Below, piece after piece: positions 8,619-16,915 of a stretch of DNA of 64,000 nt (within the stretch, counting starts at the first letter, position 1; the number at the start of each line of letters is the position of its first letter). The stretch is taken from assembly GCA_963841705.1 (NCBI GenBank), contig CAWJDY010000019.1, positions 194,945 to 258,944 of the forward strand. The letters are read 5' to 3'. The notes under the pieces were generated by a model that was given only the letters and a program-made list of their open reading frames with translations, did no database searches and was not told where the DNA came from. The position numbers and the translations under genes were made by a program. The stretch is from VAZQ01 sp963841705. GTDB lineage: Bacteria > Pseudomonadota > Alphaproteobacteria > Rhizobiales > Xanthobacteraceae.

Positions 8619-9581
8619 TCAGTTGAGTTTCAGCAGTCGGCACGCGTTCTGCGAAAAAATCTTTTCCTTGTCGCCAGCCGGAATGTCCAGGTCGCGGATG
8701 AGCTTGATGGCGCGCGGCTTGAGCGAGGTCAACGGTGGCGCGTCGCTGCCGTAAAGCACCCGGTCCGGACCCATCCAGTCCAACACCATTTTCACCGCCG
8801 GGGCATTGTAAGTGACCGTATCGAGATACATTCGCTTCAAATAATGACTGGGTCGTTCCTTGATCTTCAGCGGAGCGTAGGGACCGAGAAAGAACGCCTC
8901 ATCCTTCAGCTCGTACGCATAATCCATGCGGCTTATGGTCTCGCAAATGCCGCCGCCGCCGTGAGATGCGACGATCTTCAGGCGCGGAAAGTCTTCGAGA
9001 ACTCCGCGCACTATCAGGCGCCCCAGCGCCAGACACAGGTCGAACGGGCGGCCGATGCTGGACGCCAGCCGGTATTCCTTCATCCGTTCCTCGCCGAATC
9101 CGATATGCGGCGGATGGATCATCACCGGGACGTCGAGGTCTTCGACAAGCTCCCAAAACGCACGCGCCTCATCGTCATCGGGATAGTGGCCCTTGTGGCT
9201 GGAGTGAATGAATATGCCCTTGAGACCGAGCTCGCGAATAGCCCGCTCCGTCTCCTTGATGAACGCTGGGCCGCCGCACGGCAGAATCGTTGCAAAGCAG
9301 TAGAACATCCCCCTGTACTTTTCCTGTACCTCGGCGGCATAGTCGGTCCAGCGCTGAACCGCCGACAGCTCCTCCTTGTCGCTCTTTCCGCGGAGATAGT
9401 GGGCGGCGTTGCTCACGACGCTGATGTCGATCCCGGCGTCATGATGCGCAGCCAGAAAATTTTCAAGCACCATCGGGCAGCCCCGTTCGCCCCACGACGG
9501 GCCGCTCTTGCCGTCGAACGTGCGCCGATCGTCCGCGGCCTCTTCCGGCGTATAAATGTGTGCGTGCCAGTCTATGATCAT
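8619..9581 (-). CDS. Amidohydrolase family 2 (ACMSD-like metal-dependent hydrolase/decarboxylase)
   Basis: 320 residues of the TIM-barrel amidohydrolase_2 family, which includes ACMSD, gamma-resorcylate and 5-carboxyvanillate decarboxylases. Metal-binding features are DWHAHIYTP (H-x-H, residues 6 and 8), MIHPPHIG (histidine near 177), ASHGGGG (histidine near 232) and GSDAPP (aspartate near 295). Such enzymes need Zn2+ or Mn2+ and act in the cytosol. The pairing with a Bug receptor suggests uptake and decarboxylation or ring processing of an aromatic acid. The exact reaction cannot be read from sequence. Confidence 0.9.
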   Translation of the reverse strand: MIIDWHAHIYTPEEAADDRRTFDGKSGPSWGERGCPMVLENFLAAHHDAGIDISVVSNAAHYLRGKSDKEELSAVQRWTDYAAEVQEKYRGMFYCFATILPCGGPAFIKETERAIRELGLKGIFIHSSHKGHYPDDDEARAFWELVEDLDVPVMIHPPHIGFGEERMKEYRLASSIGRPFDLCLALGRLIVRGVLEDFPRLKIVASHGGGGICETISRMDYAYELKDEAFFLGPYAPLKIKERPSHYLKRMYLDTVTYNAPAVKMVLDWMGPDRVLYGSDAPPLTSLKPRAIKLIRDLDIPAGDKEKIFSQNACRLLKLN

Positions 9582-9650
9582 GCTCGATGCCTCACGGGAC
9601 CTATGCGTCCAGCCAAGCTCGTCGGACCAGAGCGAAAAACGGCGCCAGTG

Positions 9651-11276
9651 TCACGGGCTTTTTGACTTCGGGGCAAAAATTGGACCCCTTTCTGCACTAC
9701 AGCCGGCCGTACACGCTGCAAGCGCTGCAACACAGCCCTCCAATTGCACCGCCCGCGGCATATCCCCGCCTCGACTATCAGGCGCGTTTTCACGCATGCT
9801 GCACGCAATCAACGCTTCAAAGCATGTCATGCATTTGTTGTGAGCCAGCAAAGTAGGAGCCCATTCCCGACAGGAGTCTCTGCACTGTCTTGCGAGCGTC
9901 AAGCTCATACCGATACATTTTGTGGGTTTCGGCTCATCGCCATCAGCCGTTGCCGAGGAGCGCTCGCAAACCGAATTCACGTATGACCTTTGCAGCGATG
10001 CACAGGTCTGTACGCAAGACGTTCGTCTTGCCGTGATCTGTGATCCGTCTACCAGGCCTGCTTCTTCGAGGCGCTGGAGATTCTCTCGTGCTTCGGCGTT
10101 GTTGAGCGTGGCGGCTCTTTCAAACCAAATCCTGGCAAGCCCGATGTCCCTTTGCCCCCCTCTGCCGTCAAGACAAAGAACCCCGAGATTGTTCATGGCG
10201 TTTGCATCGCCAAGGTTCGCCGCCCGCTCAAATAAAGCTTTGGCCGACGCATAGTCCTTTGCTACTCCGGCACCGCTGACATGCAGGCGGCCAAGATCAT
10301 TGAGGGCGGGTGGATATTCAAGCGCCGCGGCTCGCTCGTACCAGAGTTTGGCTTCGGACAGGTCCTTAACTGTGCCGCGACCGGTTTCAAGCATCGCCCC
10401 GAGATTGCGCATGGCGACCCGGCCGTTGAGAGCAGCTCCTTTGACATACCACTCTCTTGCAGTCGCCAGGTCCCGGGCCGCACCGCGTCCGGTTTCGAGC
10501 AGTGCACCGAGATTGCCCATGGCGTCGGCATTACCGAGGTCGGCTGCCTTTTTGTACCAGATCCTGGCGGTTTGGTAATCTTGCGCAACTCCCATGCCTC
10601 TTTCGGTCAATTCGCCGAAACTATTCATGGCGCTTGCAAGACCTGATTGGGCTCCTTTGAGGTACCAATGCGCGGCAGCAGGCAGATCACCTTCCTGCTT
10701 AAGCAGGTTGCCAAGATTGTCCATGGAGATTGCATTGCCGAGCGCGGCTGCCTTCTCATACCAGCGCCTCGCATTTGCAAAATCCTGCGGGGCGCCTTGA
10801 CCACTTTCGCTTAGCTGGCCTAAATGAAACATCGCCCCGGTATGACCAAGCTCGGCGGCCCTCTCATACCATGCGATCGCAGTAGCCAAATTTTTCGGAA
10901 CGCCGATACCGTATTCGAACACTCCGCCTAGATCATTCATGGCGCCCGCGTGGCTGCGATCGGCCGCATCCAGATAATATTTGATTGCCTCCAATTGCTT
11001 TTTTTCCAGAGTAAGCGCTCTGCCGAGTTGGAACATAAGAGACGAATTGGCCGGATCGGCTGCAAGAGCAGTTCGACACGCTGCCTCTGCTTGAGAACGG
11101 TCGATCGTTTTGAACGCTGGAGATTGCAGGGCGACGGCAAAAGGCGCTCCGTCATCGGGCAAGCTCGAGGTCTGCGTGCACGCGATGGCCGCTGGCTGCG
11201 CGCTGCCAAGGTGCGCTGAAGAAACCGCGGCAGCTGTCGCCAGACAGACGGGCGCAATCAGCTGCAAAATACGCAT
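9651..11276 (-). CDS. Exported Sel1-repeat (SLR/TPR-like) protein with cysteine-rich C-terminus
   Basis: 541 residues with a signal peptide (MRILQLIAPVCLATAAAVSS). From about residue 75 to 400 there are eight to nine Sel1-like repeats of about 36 residues, each built on A-x-N-x-LG ... G-x-G-x-x-x-D ... A-x-x-WYE-x-AA. The last about 120 residues are different and contain about a dozen cysteines in CxxxC-like spacing (CVQTCASL, CRDSC, CMTC, CTAGC), suggesting a disulphide-bonded periplasmic domain. Sel1 proteins are scaffolds in envelope, secretion or signalling pathways. No partner is evident in the neighbourhood. Confidence 0.9.
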   Translation of the reverse strand: MRILQLIAPVCLATAAAVSSAHLGSAQPAAIACTQTSSLPDDGAPFAVALQSPAFKTIDRSQAEAACRTALAADPANSSLMFQLGRALTLEKKQLEAIKYYLDAADRSHAGAMNDLGGVFEYGIGVPKNLATAIAWYERAAELGHTGAMFHLGQLSESGQGAPQDFANARRWYEKAAALGNAISMDNLGNLLKQEGDLPAAAHWYLKGAQSGLASAMNSFGELTERGMGVAQDYQTARIWYKKAADLGNADAMGNLGALLETGRGAARDLATAREWYVKGAALNGRVAMRNLGAMLETGRGTVKDLSEAKLWYERAAALEYPPALNDLGRLHVSGAGVAKDYASAKALFERAANLGDANAMNNLGVLCLDGRGGQRDIGLARIWFERAATLNNAEARENLQRLEEAGLVDGSQITARRTSCVQTCASLQRSYVNSVCERSSATADGDEPKPTKCIGMSLTLARQCRDSCREWAPTLLAHNKCMTCFEALIACSMRENAPDSRGGDMPRAVQLEGCVAALAACTAGCSAERGPIFAPKSKSP

Positions 11277-11321
11277 TTGCGATTCATCCGGCGAGCGCGT
11301 GCCCGCGTCATCGCGGCGGCG

Positions 11322-12884
11322 TCATGACCAGAACGGCTTCACCTTGGCGAAGTCTCCAAATGCTTGCGTTGCCGCTGCCATCGCGAGCTCCGTGCGCGCA
11401 TCTTCACGTCCGGTCAGCAGCCCGGCGGCGAAGGCGCGCTTTGGATTTGATCGCCGGGGGCGAATGCCGATTGCGGCGATGCGTTGCTCGTGCACGGCGA
11501 TGTCATTGAGATCGCCGAGGCCGTCCTGCAGGCATTCGAGGGCGGCGAGGAATTGCTCCCGCCGTTTCGCCGCCCGCTTGCTGGCGAACACACCGGCGAA
11601 GAATTCCGCTGCGTAGCGCAGCTTCTTGGCCTGGATGCGCAGCTTGTGCCGGCTGCGCGCGTCGAGCTGCGCCAGCGCCTTGCCCTTCTTGCGCACCTTG
11701 CGCCAACGGCGCGCCAGCTGCTCGGCGGCAGAAACCGCGATTGAAAGGTCGCCACGGTCGCGAGCAAGCTTGTCCTGCGGTTTTGTCCAGTGGCCTGCCT
11801 CGATCCACGCCGCGACCTCGATCGTGAGCATACGAAAGCGCGCGGACTTGACCGCATCCTGCGCCCGCGCGAGCGCGGCCTCGCGCTTTTCGGCGAGCTC
11901 GTGCGAGAGCGAGGGCACGCCGTCCCAGCGCGCGTGCTGCCGCTGCACGGGTGCGAGGACCCGCTTGACCAGCACATCGAGCTCGCGCGCCGGGCCAAGC
12001 TCCCCGGTCAGCCATTTAAGCTCGGCCTTGATCGACGCCGTTTGCGCATCGCGCAGTGGAGCGGAAAACAGCGATATCCCCGCGCGCAACCGGCGCAAAC
12101 CCACGCGCATCTGATGCACGCCTTCGGGATCGCCTTTGATCAGCGCCGCTTCGTTGCCGACGATCTGCTTCAGGCAGGCGCGCCCGACGATCTGGAAACC
12201 CTCGCGCGTGTTGGCGGTGGCGGGCAGGTCGACAGCACCGGCCTTGACCGGCGCATCCTGCTTGTCGTCCATGAGCTCGTAACCGCGCTCCGATTTGCTC
12301 TTGACCGCAAGATGGGCGGGAACTGCCCGCGTGAGCTCGCGTGCAACATCGAACAGCTCTGCGATCGTCCCACGCTCGAGCTCGAGCTCCACCTCGCACA
12401 ATGGCGCCGAACGGCTGCCGGTATCGATGGTCCCGCGATCTATCGTCAGCGCAATCGCGCGGGTGTCATCGGCAACCGGATAGACTGTCCGGTGCACCCT
12501 GGTCTCGAACAGCGGCTTGAGCTGCCGGCGCAGCTTGGCGTTCACCAGCGGTTCGAGCGCCGTGCCGCATGCAAGGCTCAAATCCGGTTCCTCTCCCGCA
12601 ATCTCTGCCTCCCATTCGTCGCGCTCGAAAGGCACCGCATTGCCTGCCGCTTTGATGGTCTGCACGCGGCGTTTCCCTATGCGGCGCACGCGCAGCATCA
12701 ACCCATTCCTGCGCAGCTTGTGCTTATCGGTATCGAAATAGACCGATATCTCCGATGTGCGCTTGGACGGCACTTTGAGCGCGCGCAACAGCGGAACCTT
12801 CTTCAGCGCCGGCAGGCTTGCGGGCGCCAGCTCGAGCTTCAGCTCCACTTCCTTTTTCGACATCGGCATGGTTCCATCGGGCAA
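11322..12884 (-). CDS. CYTH-CHAD domain protein (inorganic triphosphatase-like)
   Basis: About 513-520 residues. The N-terminal CYTH domain (about 1-205) shows the ExExK signature as EVELKLEL, with further basic and acidic strands (LMLRVRRIG, CEVELELERG). The C-terminal CHAD domain (about 215-515) is alpha-helical and basic, with conserved histidine and arginine patches (VHQMRVGLRRLRAG, HKLRIQAKKLRYAAEF). CYTH domains hydrolyse triphosphate compounds and CHAD domains bind polyphosphate, so a role in polyphosphate metabolism is likely. The start may be the internal ATG at 12863 (MSKKEVELK), which gives the usual N-terminus. Confidence 0.93.
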   Translation of the reverse strand: MPDGTMPMSKKEVELKLELAPASLPALKKVPLLRALKVPSKRTSEISVYFDTDKHKLRRNGLMLRVRRIGKRRVQTIKAAGNAVPFERDEWEAEIAGEEPDLSLACGTALEPLVNAKLRRQLKPLFETRVHRTVYPVADDTRAIALTIDRGTIDTGSRSAPLCEVELELERGTIAELFDVARELTRAVPAHLAVKSKSERGYELMDDKQDAPVKAGAVDLPATANTREGFQIVGRACLKQIVGNEAALIKGDPEGVHQMRVGLRRLRAGISLFSAPLRDAQTASIKAELKWLTGELGPARELDVLVKRVLAPVQRQHARWDGVPSLSHELAEKREAALARAQDAVKSARFRMLTIEVAAWIEAGHWTKPQDKLARDRGDLSIAVSAAEQLARRWRKVRKKGKALAQLDARSRHKLRIQAKKLRYAAEFFAGVFASKRAAKRREQFLAALECLQDGLGDLNDIAVHEQRIAAIGIRPRRSNPKRAFAAGLLTGREDARTELAMAAATQAFGDFAKVKPFWS

Positions 12885-12995
12885 GCGGACCCATCCTGTG
12901 TTAACGGAATCGGACCGGCAGGGTTGCCCCGAAAGATATCACACCCGTAGGTGAGGGTACGACCCTCACCCCATCTCTTCGCGGTTGCGTCTCAA

Positions 12996-13382
12996 TTATT
13001 GCTGTCCCTGCTTGGGCTTGGATGAGGGCGAGCGAACGCCTCCCCACGGATCGGCAGGTGCCTTCTTATCAGGAATTTTATCGATCGCCGATTTGTACGC
13101 GTTCTCGATGGTTCTTTGCTTTTCTTGCTCTTCCGGCGTCATTTGGCGCTCCGGCGACAAGTTGATACCCGGCATCGGCATCTGAGCGGAGGCGCCCCCC
13201 GTCAGGAACGCAATAACCGCCCCGGCGTGGACGATTTTCCACAGTGTGTCCTTGATCGAGCTCACGATGCCGGGAAGTATGCCCCGTTCGGCATCGCTCG
13301 CAAGCCGTATCGGCCGCCTACTCAGCGTGATGCTCTTTCTCATCGCTATCATCCTTTGCAAAACCCTGATGCGCCACATCAC
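12996..13382 (-). CDS. Small membrane-anchored or exported hypothetical protein
   Basis: 128 residues. A basic N-terminal part is followed by one hydrophobic segment (IVHAGAVIAFLTGGASA, about residues 50-66), then a short charged tail with PGINLSPER, MTPEEQEKQRTIENAYKSAI and DKIPDKKAPADPWGGVR. This tail pattern is common among unnamed Bradyrhizobium-type proteins. The N-terminus is unusually long for a signal peptide, so the start may be further in. No function is recognisable. Confidence 0.6.
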   Translation of the reverse strand: MMWRIRVLQRMIAMRKSITLSRRPIRLASDAERGILPGIVSSIKDTLWKIVHAGAVIAFLTGGASAQMPMPGINLSPERQMTPEEQEKQRTIENAYKSAIDKIPDKKAPADPWGGVRSPSSKPKQGQQ

Positions 13383-13650
13383 CGCCTGCTCAGCGGTAAT
13401 CGATCCAATGCACCATCAACCGCCATTTTGATGGCAAATCCGGCATGGTTTAGGCAGACATGTGGCTCGGCATAAAGGCAATCAGCTTCCTTTTTATGCC
13501 GCCGCCGCGGTGCGCCTGCGGTGCGCCCGATGACGATCGATCCACTTATGGCGCTGTGCTAATGTCGCCCTGGAAGGGGCCGCCGCCCTGGTGCCACGGT
13601 CAAGCGCGCGGCAACCACCGACGGGGGCAGCTTGCAACGGGAGAGGCGTG
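13383..13650. other. Intergenic, nothing recognised
   Basis: Divergent promoters for the small exported protein (minus) and leuD (plus) must lie here. I see no strong hairpin or consensus promoter and no credible gene. Confidence 0.4.
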
Positions 13651-14280
13651 ATGCCGCCGTTCACGACGCATACCGGCATCGCCGTGCCGCTTCCGGGCGA
13701 TGACATTAACACCGATCAGATCGCGCCGGTCGCCGCGATGCGCAGCCTCAAGCCCGATTACAAGGCGCTCCTGTTCATGCGCGCGCGCCGGCGCGATGAC
13801 GGCGGCGAGGACCCGAGCTTCGTGCTCAACAAGCCGCAGTTCCGCAATCCCGGCATTCTCGTCACCGGCCATAATTTCGGTGCGGGCTCCTCGCGGGAGG
13901 CGGCAGTCTGGGGGATGCTCGCCAACAACATCCGGGTGATCGTGGCCCGCAGCTTTGCCGACATCTATCGCGAGAACTGCCTGCAGAACGGCCTGCTCCC
14001 GATCGTGCTCGCGGGGAAGGATGCCCAAGCGTTCGAGCAGCGGGTGATTGCAGTCGATGGTGCGGCTGCGTTCACCGTCGATCTGAATGCGCAGCGCATC
14101 AGCGGGCCCGGCGGGCCCGACGTGGCATTCGAGATTCCCGGCGCCGACCGCATGCGTTTGCTGGAGGGGTTGGACGACATCGGGCTTACGCTCAAGCTTG
14201 CAGACGAAATCGCGACCTGGGAAAAGCAAACGGCGATCGACCAGCCCTGGCTGCAGACCGCAACGGACCGCCGGTTGTGA
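13651..14280 (+). CDS. leuD: 3-isopropylmalate dehydratase small subunit (LeuD-like)
   Basis: 209 residues, the swivel domain of the aconitase-family heterodimer that isomerises 2- to 3-isopropylmalate in leucine synthesis. Signatures are GDDINTDQIAP, GHNFGAGSSREAA and ARSFADIYRENCLQNGLLPI. The start at 13651 follows GGGAGAGG and the family's MxxFTTHTG-type N-terminus. The large subunit LeuC is not adjacent. The neighbour is an isocitrate lyase/PEP mutase-family lyase, so the subunit could instead serve a related hydro-lyase such as a methylated citrate or malate dehydratase. That is an inference from context. Confidence 0.88.
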   Translation: MPPFTTHTGIAVPLPGDDINTDQIAPVAAMRSLKPDYKALLFMRARRRDDGGEDPSFVLNKPQFRNPGILVTGHNFGAGSSREAAVWGMLANNIRVIVARSFADIYRENCLQNGLLPIVLAGKDAQAFEQRVIAVDGAAAFTVDLNAQRISGPGGPDVAFEIPGADRMRLLEGLDDIGLTLKLADEIATWEKQTAIDQPWLQTATDRRL

Positions 14281-14297
14281 CTCGGAACCAACTCTTC

Positions 14298-14364
14298 CGT
14301 CATGGCCGGACTTGATCCGGCCATCCACGCCTTGGCTGCGGCACGAAAGACGTGGATGAATGAC
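14298..14364. repeat. Palindromic repeat, GTCATGGCCGG family (copy 1, right part degraded)
   Basis: CGTCATGGCCGGACTTGATC... is followed by CCACGCCTT and AAGACGTGGATG, ending in TGAC. It belongs to the same family as the copies at 16166, 16800 and 24181, but the right arm is shortened. These REP/BIME-like elements are typical of Bradyrhizobium-type genomes and fold into paired hairpins. Confidence 0.8.
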
Positions 14365-14387
14365 GACTCGTCGGGTTGGAGCAAACA

Positions 14388-15287
14388 ATGAACGCGCGAC
14401 AGAAGTTCAGAGCCATAATGGCCGGCCGGCGCCTGGTGCTGATGCCCGGCGCCTATGACGCGCTCTCCGCCCGCATCATCGAGGCCGAGGGCTTCGAGGC
14501 TCTCGCCGCCGGAGGCTATGCCGGGATCGGCAGCATGCTCGCCCAGGCCGATATGGGCCAGTCCAACATGCGCGACTATGCCGATCATTATGCGCGCATC
14601 TGCGCGGCGGTGGAGATCCCGGTTTATGTCGACGCGGATACCGGCTTCGGCGGGGTCAACAACGTGCGGCAGATGGTGCGCGCGTTCGAGGCGGCGGGCG
14701 TCGCCGGATTCTTCATCAGCGACCAGGTGTTCCCCAACCGCTGCGGGTATCTGCCGGGCAAGCAGATCGTCTCTGTCGAGCAAATGCTGGCGAAGCTCAA
14801 GGCCGCACTCGACGCCCGCCGCGATCCCGATCTGTTCATCGCGGCGCGCACCGACGCCGCGGGCGTGGAAGGCATCGAGGCTGCCATTGCGCGCTGTCAA
14901 CTCTTCATGGAAGCGGGCGCCGACATGGCAAAGCCCATGGGCGTCGACACGATTGCCGAGATCAAGCGGGTGATGCGCGAGGTCGGCGGTCCGCACATGG
15001 CGACGCTCTCCCAGGCGGCGGGCGCAAAAGCGCGCAGTCTTGGAGAGCTCGAAACGGCGGGCGTATGCGCTGCAACGTTTCCTTCGCTTCCCCTGTTCGC
15101 GGCGGCACAGGCGGTACGCGACGTGCTCGGGATCCTCAAGCGCGAGCGGTCGCTCGCGCGGTGTCAGGATCATCTCATATCGCTCGATGACTACTACGAC
15201 CTTGTCGGGCTCAAGCCGCTGCTTGCGCGCGAGGAAGCCTACGACCGCGCCGCCGCCGCCCTGGTGCAAAAGCGCGCGGCGGAATAG
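14388..15287 (+). CDS. Isocitrate lyase/PEP mutase superfamily lyase
   Basis: 299 residues. It belongs to the ICL/PEPM superfamily that includes 2-methylisocitrate lyase, dimethylmalate lyase and oxaloacetate decarboxylase. Visible are LMPGAYDALSARIIE, YVDADTGFGG (Mg2+ ligands), the mobile active-site loop as FPNRCGYLPGKQIV, and FIAARTDAA. The loop keeps the cysteine, but the usual K-[KR]-C-G-H is N-R-C-G-Y, so the substrate may differ from methylisocitrate. The start at 14388 (MNARQKF) is preceded by TTGGAG; an in-frame ATG at 14376 is less likely. It is co-directional with leuD and aroE. Confidence 0.88.
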   Translation: MNARQKFRAIMAGRRLVLMPGAYDALSARIIEAEGFEALAAGGYAGIGSMLAQADMGQSNMRDYADHYARICAAVEIPVYVDADTGFGGVNNVRQMVRAFEAAGVAGFFISDQVFPNRCGYLPGKQIVSVEQMLAKLKAALDARRDPDLFIAARTDAAGVEGIEAAIARCQLFMEAGADMAKPMGVDTIAEIKRVMREVGGPHMATLSQAAGAKARSLGELETAGVCAATFPSLPLFAAAQAVRDVLGILKRERSLARCQDHLISLDDYYDLVGLKPLLAREEAYDRAAAALVQKRAAE

Positions 15288-15305
15288 TACGGGCGAAACT
15301 GCCCG

Positions 15306-16148
15306 ATGAGCCAAACTGAGAGATTTCTGCTCGCCGGAGTGATGGGCTTTCCGGTGATGCATTCGCGCTCGCCCAAGCTGCACAATTACTGGCTCGCGCG
15401 CTACGGGCTCGCAGGAACCTACGTGCCGCTTGCCATCCCGAAGGAGAAACTTGGCGAGGCCTTGCGCGCACTTCCCCCGCTCGGGTTTGCCGGCTGCAAT
15501 CTCACCATCCCGCACAAGCAGGCCGCGCTCGATCTCCTCGACAAGCTCGATCCGCTGGCGCGGCGCATCGGCGCGGTCAATTGCGTGGTCGTCGCGTCCG
15601 ATGGATCGCTGGCGGGCTTCAATCACGATGCCTTCGGTTACATCGAAAGCATCCGCGAGGCGCGCCCGCACTGGCGCGCAGGTGCCGATCCTGTCGTGGT
15701 GATCGGCGCCGGCGGCGGCGCCCGTGCCGTGCTGGTGGGCTTGCTCGAGCAGGGGGCGCGGGATATCCGCCTCATCAATCGCACGGCGGCACGCGCGCGG
15801 GAGCTCGCATGCGAATTCGGGTCTGCAATCGCCGCAGTCGAATGGGAGCAGCGGCATGCGGCTCTCGAGAGCGCAGCCATGCTGGTCAACACCACGAGCC
15901 AAGGGATGGTGGGAGAGCCTCCGCTTGATCTCGCGCTCGATCGGCTGCCGGTCAGCGCCCTCGTCTCGGACATTGTCTATATTCCCCGTGAGACTTCTTT
16001 ATTGGCGGCCGCGCGCATGCGCGGCAATCCGACCGTCAACGGGCTGGGCATGCTCATCCACCAGGCGCGCCCCGCTTTTCACGCCTGGTTCGGGATCATG
16101 CCCGAGGTCACGCCGGAGCTGCGCGCAATGATGGAGGCGACAACGTGA
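15306..16148 (+). CDS. aroE: Shikimate dehydrogenase family protein
   Basis: 280 residues. NADP(H)-dependent interconversion of 3-dehydroshikimate and shikimate (or quinate/shikimate dehydrogenase activity). Substrate-binding motifs are GFPVMHSRSPKLHN and NLTIPHKQAAL (catalytic lysine), with GAVNCVV after them. The nucleotide-binding loop is VIGAGGGARAVL, followed by INRTAARA. It starts 18 bases after the lyase stop, so the two are probably co-transcribed. Because many Hyphomicrobiales also carry an aroE beside coaE and dnaQ, this copy may be a second, catabolic (quinate-type) enzyme; the sequence alone does not settle it. Confidence 0.88.
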   Translation: MSQTERFLLAGVMGFPVMHSRSPKLHNYWLARYGLAGTYVPLAIPKEKLGEALRALPPLGFAGCNLTIPHKQAALDLLDKLDPLARRIGAVNCVVVASDGSLAGFNHDAFGYIESIREARPHWRAGADPVVVIGAGGGARAVLVGLLEQGARDIRLINRTAARARELACEFGSAIAAVEWEQRHAALESAAMLVNTTSQGMVGEPPLDLALDRLPVSALVSDIVYIPRETSLLAAARMRGNPTVNGLGMLIHQARPAFHAWFGIMPEVTPELRAMMEATT

Positions 16149-16165
16149 ATTGCGCTCGTTATCAC

Positions 16166-16247
16166 CGTCATGCGCGGGCTTGACCCGCGCATCCACGTCT
16201 TCGCCGGTGAAAAGACGTGGATGGCCGGGCCAAGCCCGGCCATGACG
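16166..16247. repeat. Palindromic repeat, GTCATGGCCGG family (copy 2)
   Basis: Two nested hairpins: CGCGGGCTTGACCCGCG on the left and GGCCGGGCCAAGCCCGGCC on the right, joined by ATCCACGTCTT / AAGACGTGGAT, with CGTCATG and CATGACG as outer ends. It lies between aroE and the CMD gene. Confidence 0.9.
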
Positions 16248-16269
16248 AAGTCCCGGGATAAGGAACGCC

Positions 16270-16797
16270 ATGGCCCGCGTTGCGCTGATCAAACAGGAGG
16301 ACCATCCCGAGCTCTCCGCTTCGATCGAAACGTTCCGGGCGGGTCGGCGCGGACGCCTGATCAACATCTACCGCATGCTGCTGCACAGTCCGGCGCTGGC
16401 CGAGAGCTGGTTCAACCATTCCAACGCGGTACGCTGGAAGACGACGCTCCCGGGCCGGCTGCGCGAGATCGTGATCATCCGCATAGGCTACCTGGCGCAA
16501 TGCGAGTACGTGCTGCGCCAGCACGTGCCGTCGCTCGCGCTCGCTGATGGGCTTGCGCGCGAGGAGTGCGACGCGCTTGCGGACTGGCGCAGCTCAGCGT
16601 TCTTCGATGCGCGCGAGCGCGCGGCGCTGGCCTATACCGACGCCATGACTCGCGACATTGCGGTCGCCGACGCCGTGTTCGCTCCATTGAAACAGCATCT
16701 CAACGAGCGGCAGATCGTGGAGCTCACCGTGCTGATCGGTACCTACAACATGAATGCGCGGGTGCTCCGCGCGCTCGAGCTCGACCTCGAGCCATAA
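16270..16797 (+). CDS. Carboxymuconolactone decarboxylase (AhpD-like) family protein
   Basis: 175 residues, all-helical CMD fold. The core motif is visible as REIVIIRIGYLAQCEYVLRQH (residues about 65-85), with one cysteine and the following histidine as in CEYEWxxH, then ALAYTDAMTRD and IVELTVLIGTYNM. AhpD proper has CxxC; here only the first cysteine is kept, so this is a CMD-type protein of unknown substrate. It sits between two palindromic repeats, and orientation is shared with aroE. Confidence 0.88.
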   Translation: MARVALIKQEDHPELSASIETFRAGRRGRLINIYRMLLHSPALAESWFNHSNAVRWKTTLPGRLREIVIIRIGYLAQCEYVLRQHVPSLALADGLAREECDALADWRSSAFFDARERAALAYTDAMTRDIAVADAVFAPLKQHLNERQIVELTVLIGTYNMNARVLRALELDLEP

Positions 16798-16799
16798 CT

Positions 16800-16885
16800 C
16801 GTCATGCGCGGGCTTGACCCGCGCATCCACGTCTTTCGCAACGGCAGCCAAGGCGTAGATGGCCGGGACAAGCCCGGCCATGACG
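16800..16885. repeat. Palindromic repeat, GTCATGGCCGG family (copy 3)
   Basis: Same layout as copy 2: GTCATGCGCGGGCTTGACC on the left, TCCACGTCTT in the centre, GGCCGGGACAAGCCCGGCC and ATGACG on the right. It lies between the convergent CMD and monooxygenase genes, where it may also help terminate transcription. Confidence 0.9.
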
Positions 16886-16915
16886 ACCTCTGACTCCATC
16901 GTGCTGTCGCTTTTC

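Noticed and set aside
13965..15902. Minus-strand 645-codon frame opposite leuD, the lyase and aroE
   Set aside because: Spans three real genes on the other strand and has shadow composition.
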